Assembly (NCBI GenBank): GCA_013399695.1
Contig: VXAU01001757.1
Span: 2,885,616 to 2,949,615, forward strand
Length of the DNA: 64,000 nucleotides
Source: Formicarius rufipectus
Lineage: Eukaryota > Chordata > Aves > Passeriformes > Formicariidae
Direction of reading: 5' to 3'
A program made the position numbers and the translations under genes. A model generated the notes under the pieces. The model had not been told where the DNA came from, ran no database searches, and was given only the letters and a program-made list of their open reading frames with translations. Of the stretch, positions 1 to 13,022 are shown one piece after another (position 1 is the first letter of the stretch; every line of letters starts with the position of its first letter).

Positions 1-1961
1 CATGTTCTCTCATAATGTACTCCACCACCTCCTCATTACCTTCACCATGCTCCTTCCCTTATTCCTTGCCTTGCCCAGCTCAGGCTCAGCTGGGACAAGA
101 GGGACAACCCCCTGTCACAGGTGCTCATGGAGCTTTTCTCTGGCTCATAATCCTGTTTCTACAAACTGTTGGAGTTCAGGGTAGAAACCCACTTGTCCAA
201 TGTATCTGGCAAAGGTTTTGGGGTGATCCTGCTCCATTAGTTACTTCTCCCTCCTCTGCCTCAGTTTTTCCGCCTGTTAAATGATAGAAATCAAGCAGAT
301 CTTGTAAAAGGAGTTCAGGTCTGGGGTGAGAAAGGCTGGATTTAGGTATCAGGTCCTGCTCAGTGCTGGCTTCACACATCTCTTCCCAAGGTGTTCACAG
401 AACAGCAGAGAAGTGCAAAGTGTGTCTGGGTGGCTTTCCTTGCAAACTTGCCATTCTTCCCCTCCCACCCTCTTTCCCCGAGTTTCCAGCCTGAGGAACT
501 TCAGGAAAGTCACCAACATCTCATCTCAAATGATCCTTCCCTTCCAAGGGATGCTGAGACCTCCCGGGTGAAGCTGTCACCTTCCTCTGGTCAGGCAGGA
601 GGGCTGTGGCAGAGACCAGGTGGGAAACCAGATTTCCTTTCAGCCTGGTTTTTACCCATGGGCCAACCTCCTCCAGAAAACAGTTCAAACCCAACAAACC
701 AAACGTAGCAGACACATCCTGGAACCACGTCGCTGCCTTTAACAGTGGCCACAGAGAAAGGGGTTATTTTTTGCATTTGAGTGGGTGCCTCCAACTTTCA
801 ATTGTTTGCTGTGTTTTTCTTTCGTTCATTCAAAACACTGGTTGAAGTTGCAGTTTCCCACCCTGCTCTCTGTTGAGCAGGGAAAATCAGTGGCATGTTT
901 TTCTTGCTGAGAAATCACAGGGGAAGGAGTGAAAAAAAAGTAGATTTGGGGTCTAGAAAAATACCTTTACTGAGTAAAAATGTGAGCAATTTGATTGATT
1001 TATTTATTCAAAGTGGGGAAAGAAGAAAATCTGAAGCCTGTTCTATGTTAATTTAGTTTAAGAAAAGGAAAGTTTTGACCAGTAGAAATGAGAGTTAATG
1101 ACACAGGAGGTGAAGGGGGAAAAAAAAACCCCCAAAACAAACAAAGAAAAACAAACAACAACAACAACAACACAAACAAACAAACAAACAAACACCCCAA
1201 GATTCTCCTCTTTTCTGTGTCTCTGGCTCTCTGTCAATCCAACAGAAAAGAGAAGCAAATCCATGAGACTGGAGTTAAACATTGACTCTCTTGGAAGAAG
1301 TGGCAGGTCCATCATGACTGGATGCCTTTGAGATGAAAGCTGGCTGTCCTCTAAAATGAAATCTTCCAGTCTAGTTGAGTTTCCTGGTTCAGTTGTGCTC
1401 AACAAGGTCACTTTTAAGGAATTCAGCAAAAGAATTAGTCCTGATGTATCCTGAATGACAGAATTGGCTCAGTAGGTGACAAATGCCTTTTGGAAATGTA
1501 TCCAGCAAAACCACACACCTTTCCTTGTATATCACTGAAAATGAGTTGCATTTCAAGACAGATTTTCTACAATATATTATGTCTCCAGTACTGCCCATCC
1601 TTCACCTCACTCCTGTTTTCATTTATTGTCACAAATTCAAGGTGAAATTATCCTTCATGTGCACCACACTCCTCTGTGGGAGTAGCCTGAGCCACCAAGT
1701 GCTGGAGACTTAGAATTGATCCAGGTTTTAATTTCCACTGCAAGAAGCTGCTCTTAACCAATAAGAGAGAACAATACTGGAGTTTGAGCATTTTCCAAAG
1801 CTCCTTAAGCCCTGAGATACAGAAGATGTTTACTTGACTATGCCTGCACTGATTTCCCACCTTGACAAAGAGAATCCAGGACTTTTTTGTCCTCCAGGGT
1901 CTGTAGTCAAGACTGAAACCACACAACAAAAGCAACACCAAGGCCAATGTAGCTGACAACT
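1..1961. other. Intergenic, no gene recognised
   Basis: Unique-looking sequence apart from the A-rich repeat at 1118-1197. Open frames are at most 123 codons, lack recognisable domains and overlap one another on both strands. Confidence 0.6.
1118..1197 (+). repeat. A-rich simple repeat (CAA/CAAA)
   Basis: A-rich run including 'caacaacaacaacaacac' and 'aaacaaacaaacaaac'. It may be a degenerate retroposon tail, but no body is recognised. Confidence 0.85.
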
Positions 1962-2490
1962 TTTTGCACAGACACAGTTTTAGTGTCTTAGTAAGAGGCT
2001 TGTAAGCCTGAGTTGTTAATAAGACACCCTGACTGCATCAAAAACAAAAAGGACAGTTTATTCCTCTTTGACTGAAGTTCCAGTTCTACTCAGAAATGGC
2101 AGAAAAGGCACTAAATGTTTCCATTCTTGCACCTTTATGTTCCCCTGCACAGGGATTTCAAGAGTACAAGAAAGGACTCTTAACACACACACATATTTCT
2201 AAAACTAATATACTCCATCAAAACTATCTAACAACACACAGCTATAGCTGAGTATCAACCAAGAGAGATTTTGTATTTTTTGTGAATTCACACATTTCTT
2301 ATCTGTCTTAATTTCAACTTTATTAATAGAACCCTTCACTTGTATCATTCCGTGGGATATCAGCAGGTTCTCCTCTCAGGTCACTGTTGGCCAGGGTGAT
2401 TTTGCAGATCCCATTGTTATCACTGAGGCTTCTGTCTTGGAAGTTGCTTCTGACTCCTTAGTCTGCAAACCTGCCCAGGTTCCAACAGAC
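1962..2490 (-). mobile_element. Solo LTR-like element, copy A
   Basis: Reverse-complementing this segment gives a sequence closely matching 42065-42617 over about 500 bases, including 'gacctgagaggagaacctgctgat', 'cagctatagctgtgtgtt' and 'gatgcagtcagggtgtcttattaac'. An AATAAA (complement at 2057-2062) sits about 100 bases from the 3' end, as in an LTR with R/U5. No internal retroviral genes are next to it. The family was not identified and the exact ends are uncertain. Confidence 0.7.
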
Positions 2491-3194
2491 CAAAACCAAG
2501 TCGAGCTCAGAGACAGTCAATTAATCTATTTTCTCTTCAGCTGCGGGTCCATTTGGGGCACAGAGTTGTCTCTGCTGCCAAGATTTGCCTTGCCAACCAT
2601 CATATTCCCAGTAGACAGAAGTGGACAGGCAGCAATTCAAAGTGCTTAAGTTTCATGCCTAATTTTTTTTTTTTCAGGCTCCATGAAACTTTCATAATGA
2701 AACCCCAAAAAAACAAGGTGAAAAGTATGGTTTGGTCTGGAAACCAGCAGCAGTTCTGTGGTTTTGCTCAGGTTTGTACTGAAACTAGTCCAAGCCAGGT
2801 AGGGTTTTTTAACCTGAATTTTACCTAAAGATTTTGAATTCATTCATGCCTGAAACTGAGAGCGAAATTCAGGGGACACGAACCCATAAGGCCTAAAAGG
2901 AGGAAAAAAGTTTGCATGAAACCGCAGCTCAGGTTTGTTCACTGAGATCAGCATCACCTTGAGTTGCTGTGGGAGGGGTTTGCTGCTGAATCACCAAACC
3001 TTGGCTGCCTGACCCACTGGGGCTTGGGATCCTTGGGAATTGTCAAGGTGCTGTGGGAACAGGGAGGTACTCAAAAGTCCTGTCCTCGTGGGAGCGCTTT
3101 GGAAGGTGTGGCTGAGCTTTCACCTCGTGGCATTCCTTCCTCTTTCCTCTGCTCTGCATGGAGAAGGGAAGGGAAGACTCCACAGCACCTTTCT

Positions 3195-3522
3195 GTGCCT
3201 AAAGGGGGCTTACAAGAAGGTTGGAGAGAGGCTTTTCATGAGGGCACGTAGTGACAGGACAAGGGGAATGGATTCAGACTGAAAGAGGGGAAGTTTAGGT
3301 TAGAGAAAGGGAAGAAATTCTTCCCTGTGAGGGTGGGGAGGCCCTGGCACAGGTTGCCCTGAGAAGCTGTGGCTACCCCATCCCTGGAAGTGTCCAAGGC
3401 CAGGATGTATGGGGCATGGAGCAACATGGGCCAGTGGAAGGTGTCCCTGCCCATGATAGGGGGTGGAATGAGATGAACTCTAAAGTCCCTTCCAACCCAA
3501 ACCATTCCATGACTCTGTGATT
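3195..3522 (+). mobile_element. CR1 LINE 3' fragment
   Basis: Contains 'gtagtgacaggacaagggga', 'ttcttccctgtgagggtggg', 'aaggtgtccctgcccatg' and the end 'accattccatgactctgtg', the sense 3' end of a bird CR1. It is 5'-truncated, as usual. Confidence 0.93.
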
Positions 3523-6500
3523 TCATGTATTGTCAAAAAAGCCCTTTGCTTTTGGATGCAGTGGTTTGTGCTGAATGTCCTTCAGCTGTCTCAGTGCCCA
3601 ACACTTCTGGAAGGAGTGAAAAACCTGCTTTTCCATCAGTAAATCCCACTGGGTGTGCCCAAGAAAGTACAAAAACATTTGAATAAAGGCATGAAAGAAA
3701 AGAATAAGAGGGAAGCAGAATTCAAGAATGGACAAGATTAAGTTTTTCAGCCTCCGTCTGAAAAAATTGAGAGTGACATTGTGAAGATTCCTGGGTTGGA
3801 TTAATTCAAGAGAAGCTGAAGTAGAAATGATGTGAATGTCAATGGGATAGCACAGAGCTTTTGTGCTCTGTGATTGGAATCAAAGAAAGAGCTGCCAAAT
3901 TTAATTCCACGGAGGGCAAACCACACAGGACCCAATAGTGGATGTGCCCTTCTTGTGGATAAGAAACACAGCTTTGAAAAGGCTTTGGGTATTTTTAGGG
4001 TGACTCTTCCAGTGAAAACACTGGCAGATGCAGCATTTTGCCTGACAATTACCTCTGTAAGAACAAAGAAGGACTGTCACTCAAGACTGAACATGCTTGT
4101 TTTGAGTTTTCATTCTCATTTTTCATTCTGATTTATACATTTTCTCTGAGCTGGTGATGATGCCCTGGCAGTCCTGGCTGCTGTGTGACACAGTGATGCC
4201 TCGATTCCCTTATCCCATTGGCACCAACCTCCCCTGGCAGGGTGCATTATTCCCCTTTGATGACTTTGCCACCCTCAGAAGGGGGATGGCAAAAGGTGGG
4301 TGTGATTTTTCACAAGAACAGCAATTATTAACCTCCGGTTCTCCCCCTGCTAAGGAGGCTCCTGCTCCCAAATGAGCTCATCCAACAAGTGCCCCCACTC
4401 ATTAACTCATTTTCCTTGCCTTTGGCTACCTGGAAGATATCTAGATAAAGCAACTTGTCTGGGCTTTTTTTACAATCATCCCTGATAAGGGTTGGGGACA
4501 CAAACATTGCCAAACTGAGCCACCCCCTTCACCCAGCTGTTTGGAGCCAGGATGAATCACTTACTAAGAAAGTAGGGTCTGGCTTACAGAGGTGTTGCCT
4601 CCAGAACTGGCCTGGGGTGTCCAGAAGCATTTAATCCAACATATTTATGGGAATCTTGCCCGTTGCCCATAAGGAGAACTTGTGAGAAACTCAGTAACTC
4701 CAAAAAAACCCACTGCAGACAGTGCTCATCCCAAGTTGTCCATTAGCATGTCCCAATTAACACAGGCCCTAATTGCTGAGGGCTGGGAGCTCTGTTTGGA
4801 GCTGTTGGTTGCATCCAAGTGCTGCAATGATCCAAGGAGGCAACTTGAAGCTTCACTCATGGTGATATTTCTCTTTAGCTATGGTAATAGGAGACCAGAA
4901 AGCAGCCACTGCTTGAAGGTGTCCAAGGTCTAAAAAGCTACCAGCAGCTTCCAGCTGAACGTGCGCTAATTGTCAGGACTTCCAAAATTCAAAGCATCTT
5001 GAAACGTGATCCCTGTGCCATTCGTAGGATTTTTATCAGTTTCACACATGGAGAGAAAGCCCTTGTCCTCCCTTGTCCTTGCTTCAACACCAATTTTTTG
5101 TGTGGATTTTGACTGATAACTTCAGACACCCTTTGCTGCAGCTTTTCTGTGGGCTCAAGCTCCTGAGCCATGTCACATCACCTCCTGTGCACTTCTTCAG
5201 GGAGCCTTTAAGGGCTGAAGAGGGTCTCAGACTGGACTTTAACCACCAAGCCTATACAGAGGCACTTCCACCTTCTGATGCTTCATGATTTGTTTTTAAT
5301 GAGGAGAAATGCCAACACTGACCCACCTTCAGAGGTGCTGTGAGGATAAAGCCATCCCAGCCAGTGAGGGACAGACGGTGGCTCTGGCACCTAAGGCAGC
5401 TCACTCTGTCACATGCACCACAGTGGAAATTTTGAAAGCTCTTTCTTTCCTCGCCCTATTGGGATGGGAAAAAAAATAAATGACTTCACAGTTTCTTCCC
5501 TGAGGAGGAAAGTGATGGAGTTTTCTTATTTTGAGAAAGGTGAACTAACAAAGTGTTGCGACTTGTCAGAATTATAAATAGACTTTCATTCTCCATTCCT
5601 GCTCCTCCTGTGATCTATGACTGCATTTCAAACTGGTTGTCACTTGGATTTTTTACTGGTTCTCTTATTATTCCCCACTAGGGGTTAGTGTGTGAAAACC
5701 ATGCCAAGCACACCATATATTTCCCTGTCTATAACACACAAGGAGATTCAGAAGCTGTTTGTGGGGTCTTTATTTTTGATCTGAGTACCTTGTCCTGTCA
5801 CCTAAAGTCAGTGGTGATGTAACTCTCTGCTCTCCTAGTTAAGTTCTAACCAGAGGTGACGTGATCACTGAGATGGTTTGGTTACTGTCAATTTGACCTC
5901 AGCCAAAAGCTTTCAACACAGTCCTTAGGCACAGGGAACACAAATAATAGATTTGGACTCAAAGCAGACCAATTAGTCTTTAGTTCATGATTTCATTCCT
6001 TACTACGAGCAATTATTAGCAGTTTTACACTCCCACACAGGAAAATGCTTGTAATCACAGCCCAACAATTCCAGAGCCATGCCTGTCCTACCTAGACCTC
6101 ATACCTGTGTCTGCAAAGGTCCTGAGCTCCCCTTCCCACCCCTCCAAACCCCCTTGCTCACCTCTATCCCCAGGTGTCCCCAGGCCTCCCACTCTCCCTT
6201 GGGTGGGTGGGAAGGTCACATGCAGATGTCAAACTTGAGCCTCCCCCTGTCCCACAGCTCAGCCCCACCTGATGCTCTTGGCTCATCAGCATTATCTTTT
6301 CTCATATTTTGGGGGTAAAATGTTCCTGAATAGCCTGTAACTTGTAGCTGTGTCTGGATGCTTCTGGTTGCCCTCACACAGCACAAGGTCGTGGTGTAGT
6401 CCCTGCAGAGCTCACCCAACATCCAACACGGTGGGATGGAGCCTCTCCCTTCATTTCTGGGAGTTTTATGGCTATTTCTTCCTGCCACCCAAATCCATTT

Positions 6501-8125
6501 ATTAGAACTTCCTCCTGTGTCCTCCTCGTGGATTTTCCCAGGCCAAGATTTTCAGGTGTGCTCAGAGACTTTAAGAACCATATGCACACCAGCAACTGGA
6601 AATGTCCTTTTTCTCTCTCTTAATGAACTTGAAATTGGTACAATCCTTTTTCTTTTTGCTTTCTTTTGCCCAGAACAGGCAACAGAGTCTGAACATACCT
6701 CTGGGTGGCTCCATTTTTTATTGTACTGCTGGAATCACCCAGAAATAGCCTGGGTTTCAGGAAATTATGAGAGCCGTGTGGGAAATGGATGTCCTCCTGG
6801 TGCCCTGGAAAAGAATAGCTAGAGTTTCTGCTATTTGAAACCTCCAGACACTCCTGAAAATCCCATCCTAAATAACTGCCTTTATTTTTTTTTTAATTGA
6901 AGCTATCTTATTAATTATCTCATTTCTTCCAGCTTTGAGATTCACCCATTATCTTCTTTATCTTATTCCCAAGACATTAATCAGAATACAGAGAGGTTTT
7001 ATTACCCAGAAAGGAGTTTTCCACTTGGACTGAGTCTTACCAGTAGATTCTGCTGAAAAGCACAAGTTTTCCAGCAAATGGGGCACCTGCCCTGTTTGGG
7101 GGATGCCATATGGGGAGAACTCTGAGTGTTTGGGCAGATGGTAATTCCTACTGAGCAAACGTGCTCTCTGACAAACAGGGGAAAGTCACTGCACCTCTGT
7201 AACTGTGCCATTGGTACTGTTTTATTACTGCATGTTTTCATCTCTCCTAATGCCTCTGGCTTCTACCTGCACTCCAGAAGAGATGGATGGTGCATAAAAC
7301 CTACAGCATCAAAAGGTGTTTTCCCCCCAACTCCAGCTCATTTAATATACCTCATTTTCCATTGCCTTACAAGGCTGAGTGATGTAATTCCTTTGAGCAA
7401 GTGAGGCAGTAGCACAGCACAAATAAATGCTCTGCAGCTTCCCAGGGAGATGATACTGCACAGTGGCAGCTCTAACTTTCCCTTTTTTCTCTTAGCTTCC
7501 TCCTGTCTGATGTCTGTTTTAACTCAGTAATCCTATTTGAGAAACAAAATGAGGAAAGAGCATTGCTATTCTTGGAAACCTTCCAGTGTGTTGCAGGAGC
7601 AGGAGGATTATATGAGAGATAAGGGACAGGCAGCATCTCCCACAAAACATTGTTTTAGTGTGACAGCCAAAGGTATCATCCCAAAAGTGTGGGGAATGAG
7701 ATATTGGAGAGTCATTTGCTTCAGCCAGAGATCAGACTTGGATTAGGACCACTTGGATGGATGCAGATTCTAATTAACATAATTGAAAAACAAAAGCAGA
7801 CAAGTCTTTCAGCCTTGCCACAGGCACTTGTGTCCTTTGGCAGGGCTGAGAACTGTAGAACAAATACAACACCCAAGAGCAAGTCGAGCGTGATTCATCA
7901 AAGGAATCAAAGCCTCCATCAACAAGGTGATTCATCCTTTAAGTGCTAATGGTGTTTTGCAGCAACCTCAGTTTACTGATTTTCCATATCAAATGATTTA
8001 CAGGCATCCACATGTGCTCACGTGTTGGTGTGTGTGCCACCAGCTGCAGCTTGGCTGGGGCTGAACATCAAGATGTTGGATGGGGTCTCTTGTTGAAGAT
8101 AAAGGACATTAAAGATCATTTTGCT

Positions 8126-8247
8126 CCAGGCTGGATGGAGTTCTGAGCAACCTGGTCTAATGCAAAGTGTCCCTGCCCATGGAAAAGGGTTGGAATGAGA
8201 TGGTCTTTAAGGTCCTTTCCACCTCAAACCATTCCATGGTTCCATAA
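8126..8247 (+). mobile_element. CR1 LINE 3' fragment, short
   Basis: 'ccaggctggatggagttctgagcaacctgg' to 'aaaccattccatggttcc'; only the last ~120 bases of CR1 remain. Confidence 0.88.
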
Positions 8248-9365
8248 GGAGCGTGGCAGCATCTTTGCTATCTAAGACACTCAGTTAGGAGGGTGCTTGG
8301 AATCACTTGGGGTAATAAAATATACATTATTGTTCATCTTCTCTGAGCTCTTTTAGATCTTGAAAAGCCAATGATGAGGTTCTTCCAGCCAACTACATGG
8401 ATGTAAACAAATATAATGGTTTTGATGAAAAAGTTTCCATCAAGGATGAAAACAGAAACTTCTAGAGGCACCTACACACTTTGCCCCCCTGGATTTCAGA
8501 TGCTGCTGGGTACCTGTGAACCTTTGAAAAATTGGGCACTAATGTCTTTTATAAAGGTTTCAGTTACGACAGCTTCAGTCAGGGGAGAATTTCCACTGAC
8601 CACATAGACGGGTTTTCAGTTCTCAGCAAGCTGATTTCCTTTCAGCAGAGGAGTAGATAAATAAATACTATCAAGGGCTGGGATATTTCGTATTTTTCTG
8701 CTCCAGAGAGTCACTTGCAATACCTACCAAGAAATAATGCTGGGTTTGTGGTTTGCTTGTGTTCTCTCTCCTTGCACTTTTATGCAAAGCTCTGTGCTGC
8801 AGAGGACACAGCACATGCCCATGCAAATGCAGGGCAAGCACCTGCTATTTAACCTCTTGAACCAGAGCTGGTGGGAATTGATGCAGCATCGATGAGGAGG
8901 CACCAGGCAGTGAACTGTGCTCTGGGAATCAGCATAACCGGGCAGATGATGGTGTGAAAATGTTTGCTGAGTGACATTGTAGGAATTAGGGGATAGCAGA
9001 GCATTGGACTGAGGTTTTGTGTGCAAACACACCACCTGCAAGCCAGGAGATGCAGACAGGGAACCCCAAAACCATCTATTAAATGGGGAGCTGCAGTGAT
9101 TCATTCACTGCCTAAGACAAAGCTCCAAAGAATCCACTCGTTCGGCAGTGTTACTGTTCAAAAATTGCTGTCTGCCTTACCAGTCCAGCTGTCTTAGCTG
9201 AGCAGGAACTCAGTGTCTGCATTTCAAGCTGTTTCAGCCCTCACAAAAGGGGAGTAATTCCAAGTTCCTGCTGTCACACTTGGGGCAACCTCAAGTGTTT
9301 GCCCGGGGTGTCTTGGAACACTATAAAGCAGAGCACCACTGCATGAGGGGGTGCTCTGACTTCCC

Positions 9366-9657
9366 TTCTATGATTACAAGAGTATGTAGTGACAGGACAA
9401 GGGGGAAATGGCTTCAAAATGAAAGACAGTAAGTTTTGTAAGCAATCCTTCCCTGTGAGGGTGGGCAGGCCCTGGCACAGGGTGCCCAGAGAAGCTGTGG
9501 CTCCCCCATCCCTGGAAGTGTCCAAAGCCAGGCTGGATGGGGCTTGCAGCAACCTGGGCTGGTGGAAGGTGTCCCTGCCTATAGCAGGGGTGGGACTGTA
9601 TGATCAGATGATCTCTAAGGTTCCTTCCAACTGAGACCATTCTGTGATTCTGAGATT
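9366..9657 (+). mobile_element. CR1 LINE 3' fragment
   Basis: 'gtagtgacaggacaaggggg', 'ccctgtgagggtgggcaggc', 'ccatccctggaagtgtccaa' and the end 'accattctgtgattctgag' identify a sense CR1 3' end. Confidence 0.93.
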
Positions 9658-10626
9658 ACATGACCTTCCCAGCAGATTCCAGCATTTCCAACTCACCCAT
9701 GTGGGTTTGCAATGCTGTGCTCATGGACTGACCAGATTTAGACTGGAAAGCAACAGGCTTAATCTGGATTGTCCCTTTTTACACAAGGGATTAATTCATC
9801 CCATTTTTCCCTCACTGCCCTTCACTGATCTCTTTTCCTTTTGGAGCCATCATCACTACCTGGCTGTCTCCCCAGAAGCAGCACAAGTGCTTTGCAGTTT
9901 GCACCCCCTTGTGTGACTGTAAAAGCCTAAAAACTCACCATGAACTGTGCCCTCCTCAGGACACCAAACACGATGTGACATCCTTCAAACTACACCACCA
10001 CTGTTTTCTTCAAGCCATTTTCCTCAGAGAGGGATGTTCCTGCTCAGTCATGAGCAAGAGGTGCTGAGCTGCCTGTTCAAGAGCAAGAGATGCTGCCAGT
10101 CACTGCAAGGTCTTCATAACTTCGATTTTCCTCCATTTCAGAATTGTTCCAAGGCGAGTTGGGGAGCAATGACAGTGTTAGGGGATTCCCATGTTCTGCT
10201 TCCCAAAGGCTGGGTTTGCTGCTCTGCAGGGCTGGCTGCTTAAGGGGTCAAATTAACTTGCACAGAAAAGGCTGTGAAAATCTTTCCCTTATTATCAAGA
10301 TTAGTTTCCAAATTAATCCAAGATTATTTCCAAAGCAGAGTAAATGAGAACCACTGCTGCTCGTGACTGTCCAGAGGTTTTGCATCCACCAAGGAGGACC
10401 CAGCAGGGGAAGATCCACTTTGTCCAACCTGTAAGGCTTGAGCACCAAGTTTCCTGAGGGAACCTGCCCATTGCCTCATCCCTGGGAGTGGGGGCTGCTC
10501 CCCTTTACCTCTGGTTAAACAGATTGTGCCTGCTGCCATGGTGACAAGGAATGCTCTGAAAAACACTGCCTTGCAAATCTATGGAAGCCTTTGTAGTGCT
10601 GTGCTCTGATTGTATTAAAGATAGCA

Positions 10627-10664
10627 GTGATGCCAGTGATGTGATGCCAGTGATGTGATGCCAG
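10627..10664 (+). repeat. 14-bp tandem repeat, 2.7 copies
   Basis: Unit GTGATGCCAGTGAT occurs twice in full and once in part. Confidence 0.9.
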
Positions 10665-10929
10665 CACTCTGTAATGTCAGGGCTGTAAAGGAAAACTGAA
10701 AAGCACCATCCTTCATCTAGGAGCCCCACAAGCCCAAATCAGAGGAGACTGGACAATTTCTCTCCATAGTTTTTTCTGCCCTGATGTTCTCCCCAAGGCA
10801 TTTCTTGTTGCTTTCTATTGAAGGCAAGATGTTGAGCTACAGGGAGCAGTGGTGAGATCCTGCCTGCCCTCTCCGATGTCCCTGCATTACCAAACCAAGG
10901 GTAGCTGAGACAAATCTGTAGTGCTTAGA

Positions 10930-11023
10930 CACATGGATTAGTGGTGGGCTTGGCAGTGCTGGCTTAGTGGTTGGACTCAATGAACTTGGAGGTCTTTTCC
11001 AACCTTAGTGTTCCTATGAATCT
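10930..11023 (+). mobile_element. CR1 LINE 3' terminal fragment
   Basis: 'tggttggactcaatgaacttggaggtcttttccaaccttagtgttcctatgaatct' is a diverged CR1 3' terminus from a different, older subfamily than the neighbouring copies. Confidence 0.75.
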
Positions 11024-11531
11024 AAATAATACTGCCAATAATTTTGATCGTGTTGCACAAGTTAATTGGCTTAACAGATACAATTCCAAACTGGACACAC
11101 ACCTAACTGTGGAAATTCTCAGAAATACCCAAGAGTCTTTCAAGTTGGACTGGCCAGAAAGCCAGGAGTCATCTCAGATAAAACATGAAGGGTCCTTCAG
11201 CACTGGAACGAAGGAGGAATGTTTCCAGATAAACAAATCTTCTCTGAGTTCTGTGCAAAGCCTTGTGGCAGAGTGATAGTGCCAGGCTGGGGCAGGGGAA
11301 GGGTTCATGGTCAGCACAGAATCGAGCAGGAATTCACTGACTGCAAATAAACAGACCCCCCCCTGTGGGCACATCCCAACATCTGCTTTGGTGTGACAGC
11401 TTTCATTCTGTGTCTCTGCCTAGAACTTGGATCCTGCATCAAAAATGTCTCCCTGCTACATTCCAATGAAATACTTCAATGAAAATATCACCCAAATATC
11501 TCCAGACCTTCACAGGAAAGAGCAACACTAA

Positions 11532-12140
11532 TCACAGAATCACAGAATATCTGGAGCTGGAAGGGACTCATGAGGATCATCAAGTCCAAGTCCCTGCTCC
11601 TTCCAAGACTACTAAACATGAAATCATATGACTAAGAGGATCCTCCACATGCCCCTTGAACTCTGGCAGGCTCAGTGCTGTGGGGAGCCTGTTCCAGTGA
11701 TCAGCCACTCTCAGGGGAGAACCTTTCCCTCATGTCTCATCTGAATTTCCCTTTGTGCAGTTCCATTCCCTTTCCTCATGTCCTGTCACTGGTCACCAGA
11801 GAGAGGAGATCAGCAGCTCCTGCTCTGCTGCCTTTCTTGAGGAAGGTATGGACAGGGATGGGGTTCTCCCTCAGCTTTTTCTTCTCCAACCTGAACAAAC
11901 CAAGTGAGCTCAGCTGGTCCCTGTAAGTCTTACTCCTGGGGTCTTTCACCACCTTGGTTACCCTCTGATCACATTCTCAGAGTCAGATGTCCTTCTTCTA
12001 TTGAGGTGCCCAAAACTGCACCCAGGACTCGAGGTGGGGCTGTACCAGTGCGGTGCAGAGTGGGACAATCTCCTGCCTTGGCTGGCTGGTGATGCTGTGC
12101 TTGGTGCACCCCACAACATGCTCGGCCCTCTGGGCTGTTG
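11532..12140 (-). mobile_element. CR1 LINE 3' fragment, long, antisense
   Basis: Starts 'tcacagaatcacagaatatctgg' and continues through 'caggctcagtgctgtgggga', 'ctgtcactggtcaccagaga' and 'tgcccaaaactgcacccagg', about 600 bases of CR1 3' sequence in reverse complement. Confidence 0.92.
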
Positions 12141-12214
12141 AAATGTCACCTCTAAACACAGAGCTCTGGAATTACAGCTCTGGGATGTTGTTGGAAACCA
12201 GAAGAGGTTTCTCA

Positions 12215-12658
12215 ATATTAGAAAGATATTGAGCCATTAGAAAGGGTCCAAAGGAAGATGGGGAAGGGCTTGGAGGGGAAGGTGTGAGGACACTGAGGGC
12301 ACTGGGGGTGTTCAGTGGAGAAGAGCAGATTGAGGGGGCACCTCAGCGCAGGTCCAACTTCCTCGGGAGGGGCAGAGGAGGGGCAGGCACTGATCTCTGC
12401 TCTGAGGGACCAGGGACAGCACCCAGGGAAGGGCTGGAGCTGTGTCAGGGCAGGGGCAGGTGGGATCTCAGGGAAAGGCTCTTCCCCCAGAGGGTGGTGG
12501 GCACTGCCCAGGCTCCCCAGGGCAGTGGGCACAGCCCCGAGGCTGCCAGAGCTCCAGGAGGGGTTGGATGATCTTGAGGATGGTCCTGTGCAGGGCTGCG
12601 GAGCTGAACTCAGTGATGTTTATGAGTCCCTTCCAACTCAAGCCACGCTGTGATTCTC
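12215..12658 (+). mobile_element. CR1 LINE 3' fragment abutting the TNFSF8 promoter
   Basis: Runs from 'agatattgagccattagaaa' through 'cttcccccagagggtggtgg' to 'tatgagtcccttccaactcaagccacgctgtgattct'. Its 3' end falls 366 bases before the TNFSF8 start codon and marks the outer edge of the CpG-rich promoter. Open frames over it are CR1 shadows. Confidence 0.92.
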
Positions 12659-12703
12659 GAGGGCGACTCGTCGTGCCAGACGGCAGCGAGAAGAGGAAAC
12701 AAC

Positions 12704-12711
12704 ATTTGCAT
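12704..12711 (+). promoter_or_regulatory. Octamer motif ATTTGCAT
   Basis: A perfect ATTTGCAT, the POU-factor (Oct-1/Oct-2) octamer used in lymphoid promoters, 313 bases before the TNFSF8 start codon and 46 bases after the CR1 end. A lymphoid-expressed ligand makes it plausible, but an 8-base match can occur by chance. Confidence 0.4.
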
Positions 12712-12740
12712 ATCTCTGCTTCTCACAGAACGGCAGCGGC

Positions 12741-12749
12741 GGGGCGGGG
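12741..12749 (+). promoter_or_regulatory. GC box (Sp1/KLF-type)
   Basis: GGGGCGGGG inside a longer G-rich run in the CpG-rich segment. It is typical of Sp1/KLF sites in proximal promoters. Confidence 0.4.
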
Positions 12750-12935
12750 GCCGGCTGAGCAGGGCAGGAGCTCAATTTCTGACACCAAAAACCTCCGGTG
12801 CGAGGCCGAGACAGCCCTGGAGACATCCCTGAGGCAGAGCGTGATGCTCCTTCCCGTCCTGTCGTCCTGCCCCACGCCCCCGGGCACCGCGCGCGGTGAA
12901 GGTTTTTTTCCACATCACATGAGCCAGGATGAAGG

Positions 12936-12945
12936 GGGAAAATCC
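12936..12945 (+). promoter_or_regulatory. NFAT / kappa-B-like site
   Basis: GGGAAAATCC contains the NFAT core GGAAAA and departs from the kappa-B consensus at one position. It lies 79 bases before the start codon. Activation-induced TNF ligands are commonly driven by NFAT and NF-kappa-B, so the site is plausible; binding is inferred. Confidence 0.35.
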
Positions 12946-13014
12946 TGCCAGGAGCAGAGATGGGCTGCAACTTGAACCCGGTCGAGGGGAGATACAGAGC
13001 AGAACCTCAAGAGC

Positions 13015-13022
13015 TATATAAG
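13015..13022 (+). promoter_or_regulatory. TATA-like box immediately before the start codon
   Basis: TATATAAG ends 2 bases before the ATG at 13024. A functional TATA box normally places transcription start about 25-30 bases downstream, here near 13045, inside the coding exon. Such a transcript would begin translation at the ATG at 13081. The motif may instead be a chance match in a 5' leader transcribed from an upstream start. Confidence 0.3.

Larger units (their letters stand above)
2491..11531. other. Intergenic, no gene recognised between CR1 copies
   Basis: Apart from the CR1 fragments at 3.2, 8.1, 9.4 and 10.9 kb I see no repeat or gene. The longest frames (128 codons at 6436, 126 codons at 8724 on the minus strand) have no family resemblance and no exon-like boundaries. 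The fibrinogen-like C-terminus of TNC, which might be expected upstream of TNFSF8, was not recognised. Confidence 0.55.
12655..12900 (+). promoter_or_regulatory. TNFSF8: CpG-rich proximal promoter region of TNFSF8
   Basis: Just after the CR1 ends at 12658 the sequence becomes locally rich in CpG ('ggcgactcgtcg', 'cggcagcggcggggcggggg', 'ccccgggcaccgcgcgcgg'), unlike the flanking DNA. It lies 120-370 bases before the start codon and carries a GC box. No transcription start can be fixed from sequence alone. The call rests on position, base composition and the motifs listed separately. Confidence 0.55.

Noticed and set aside
12284..12975. Open frames of up to 177 codons upstream of TNFSF8
   Set aside because: Most of their length is CR1, and the rest is the CpG-rich promoter; no protein family is recognisable.
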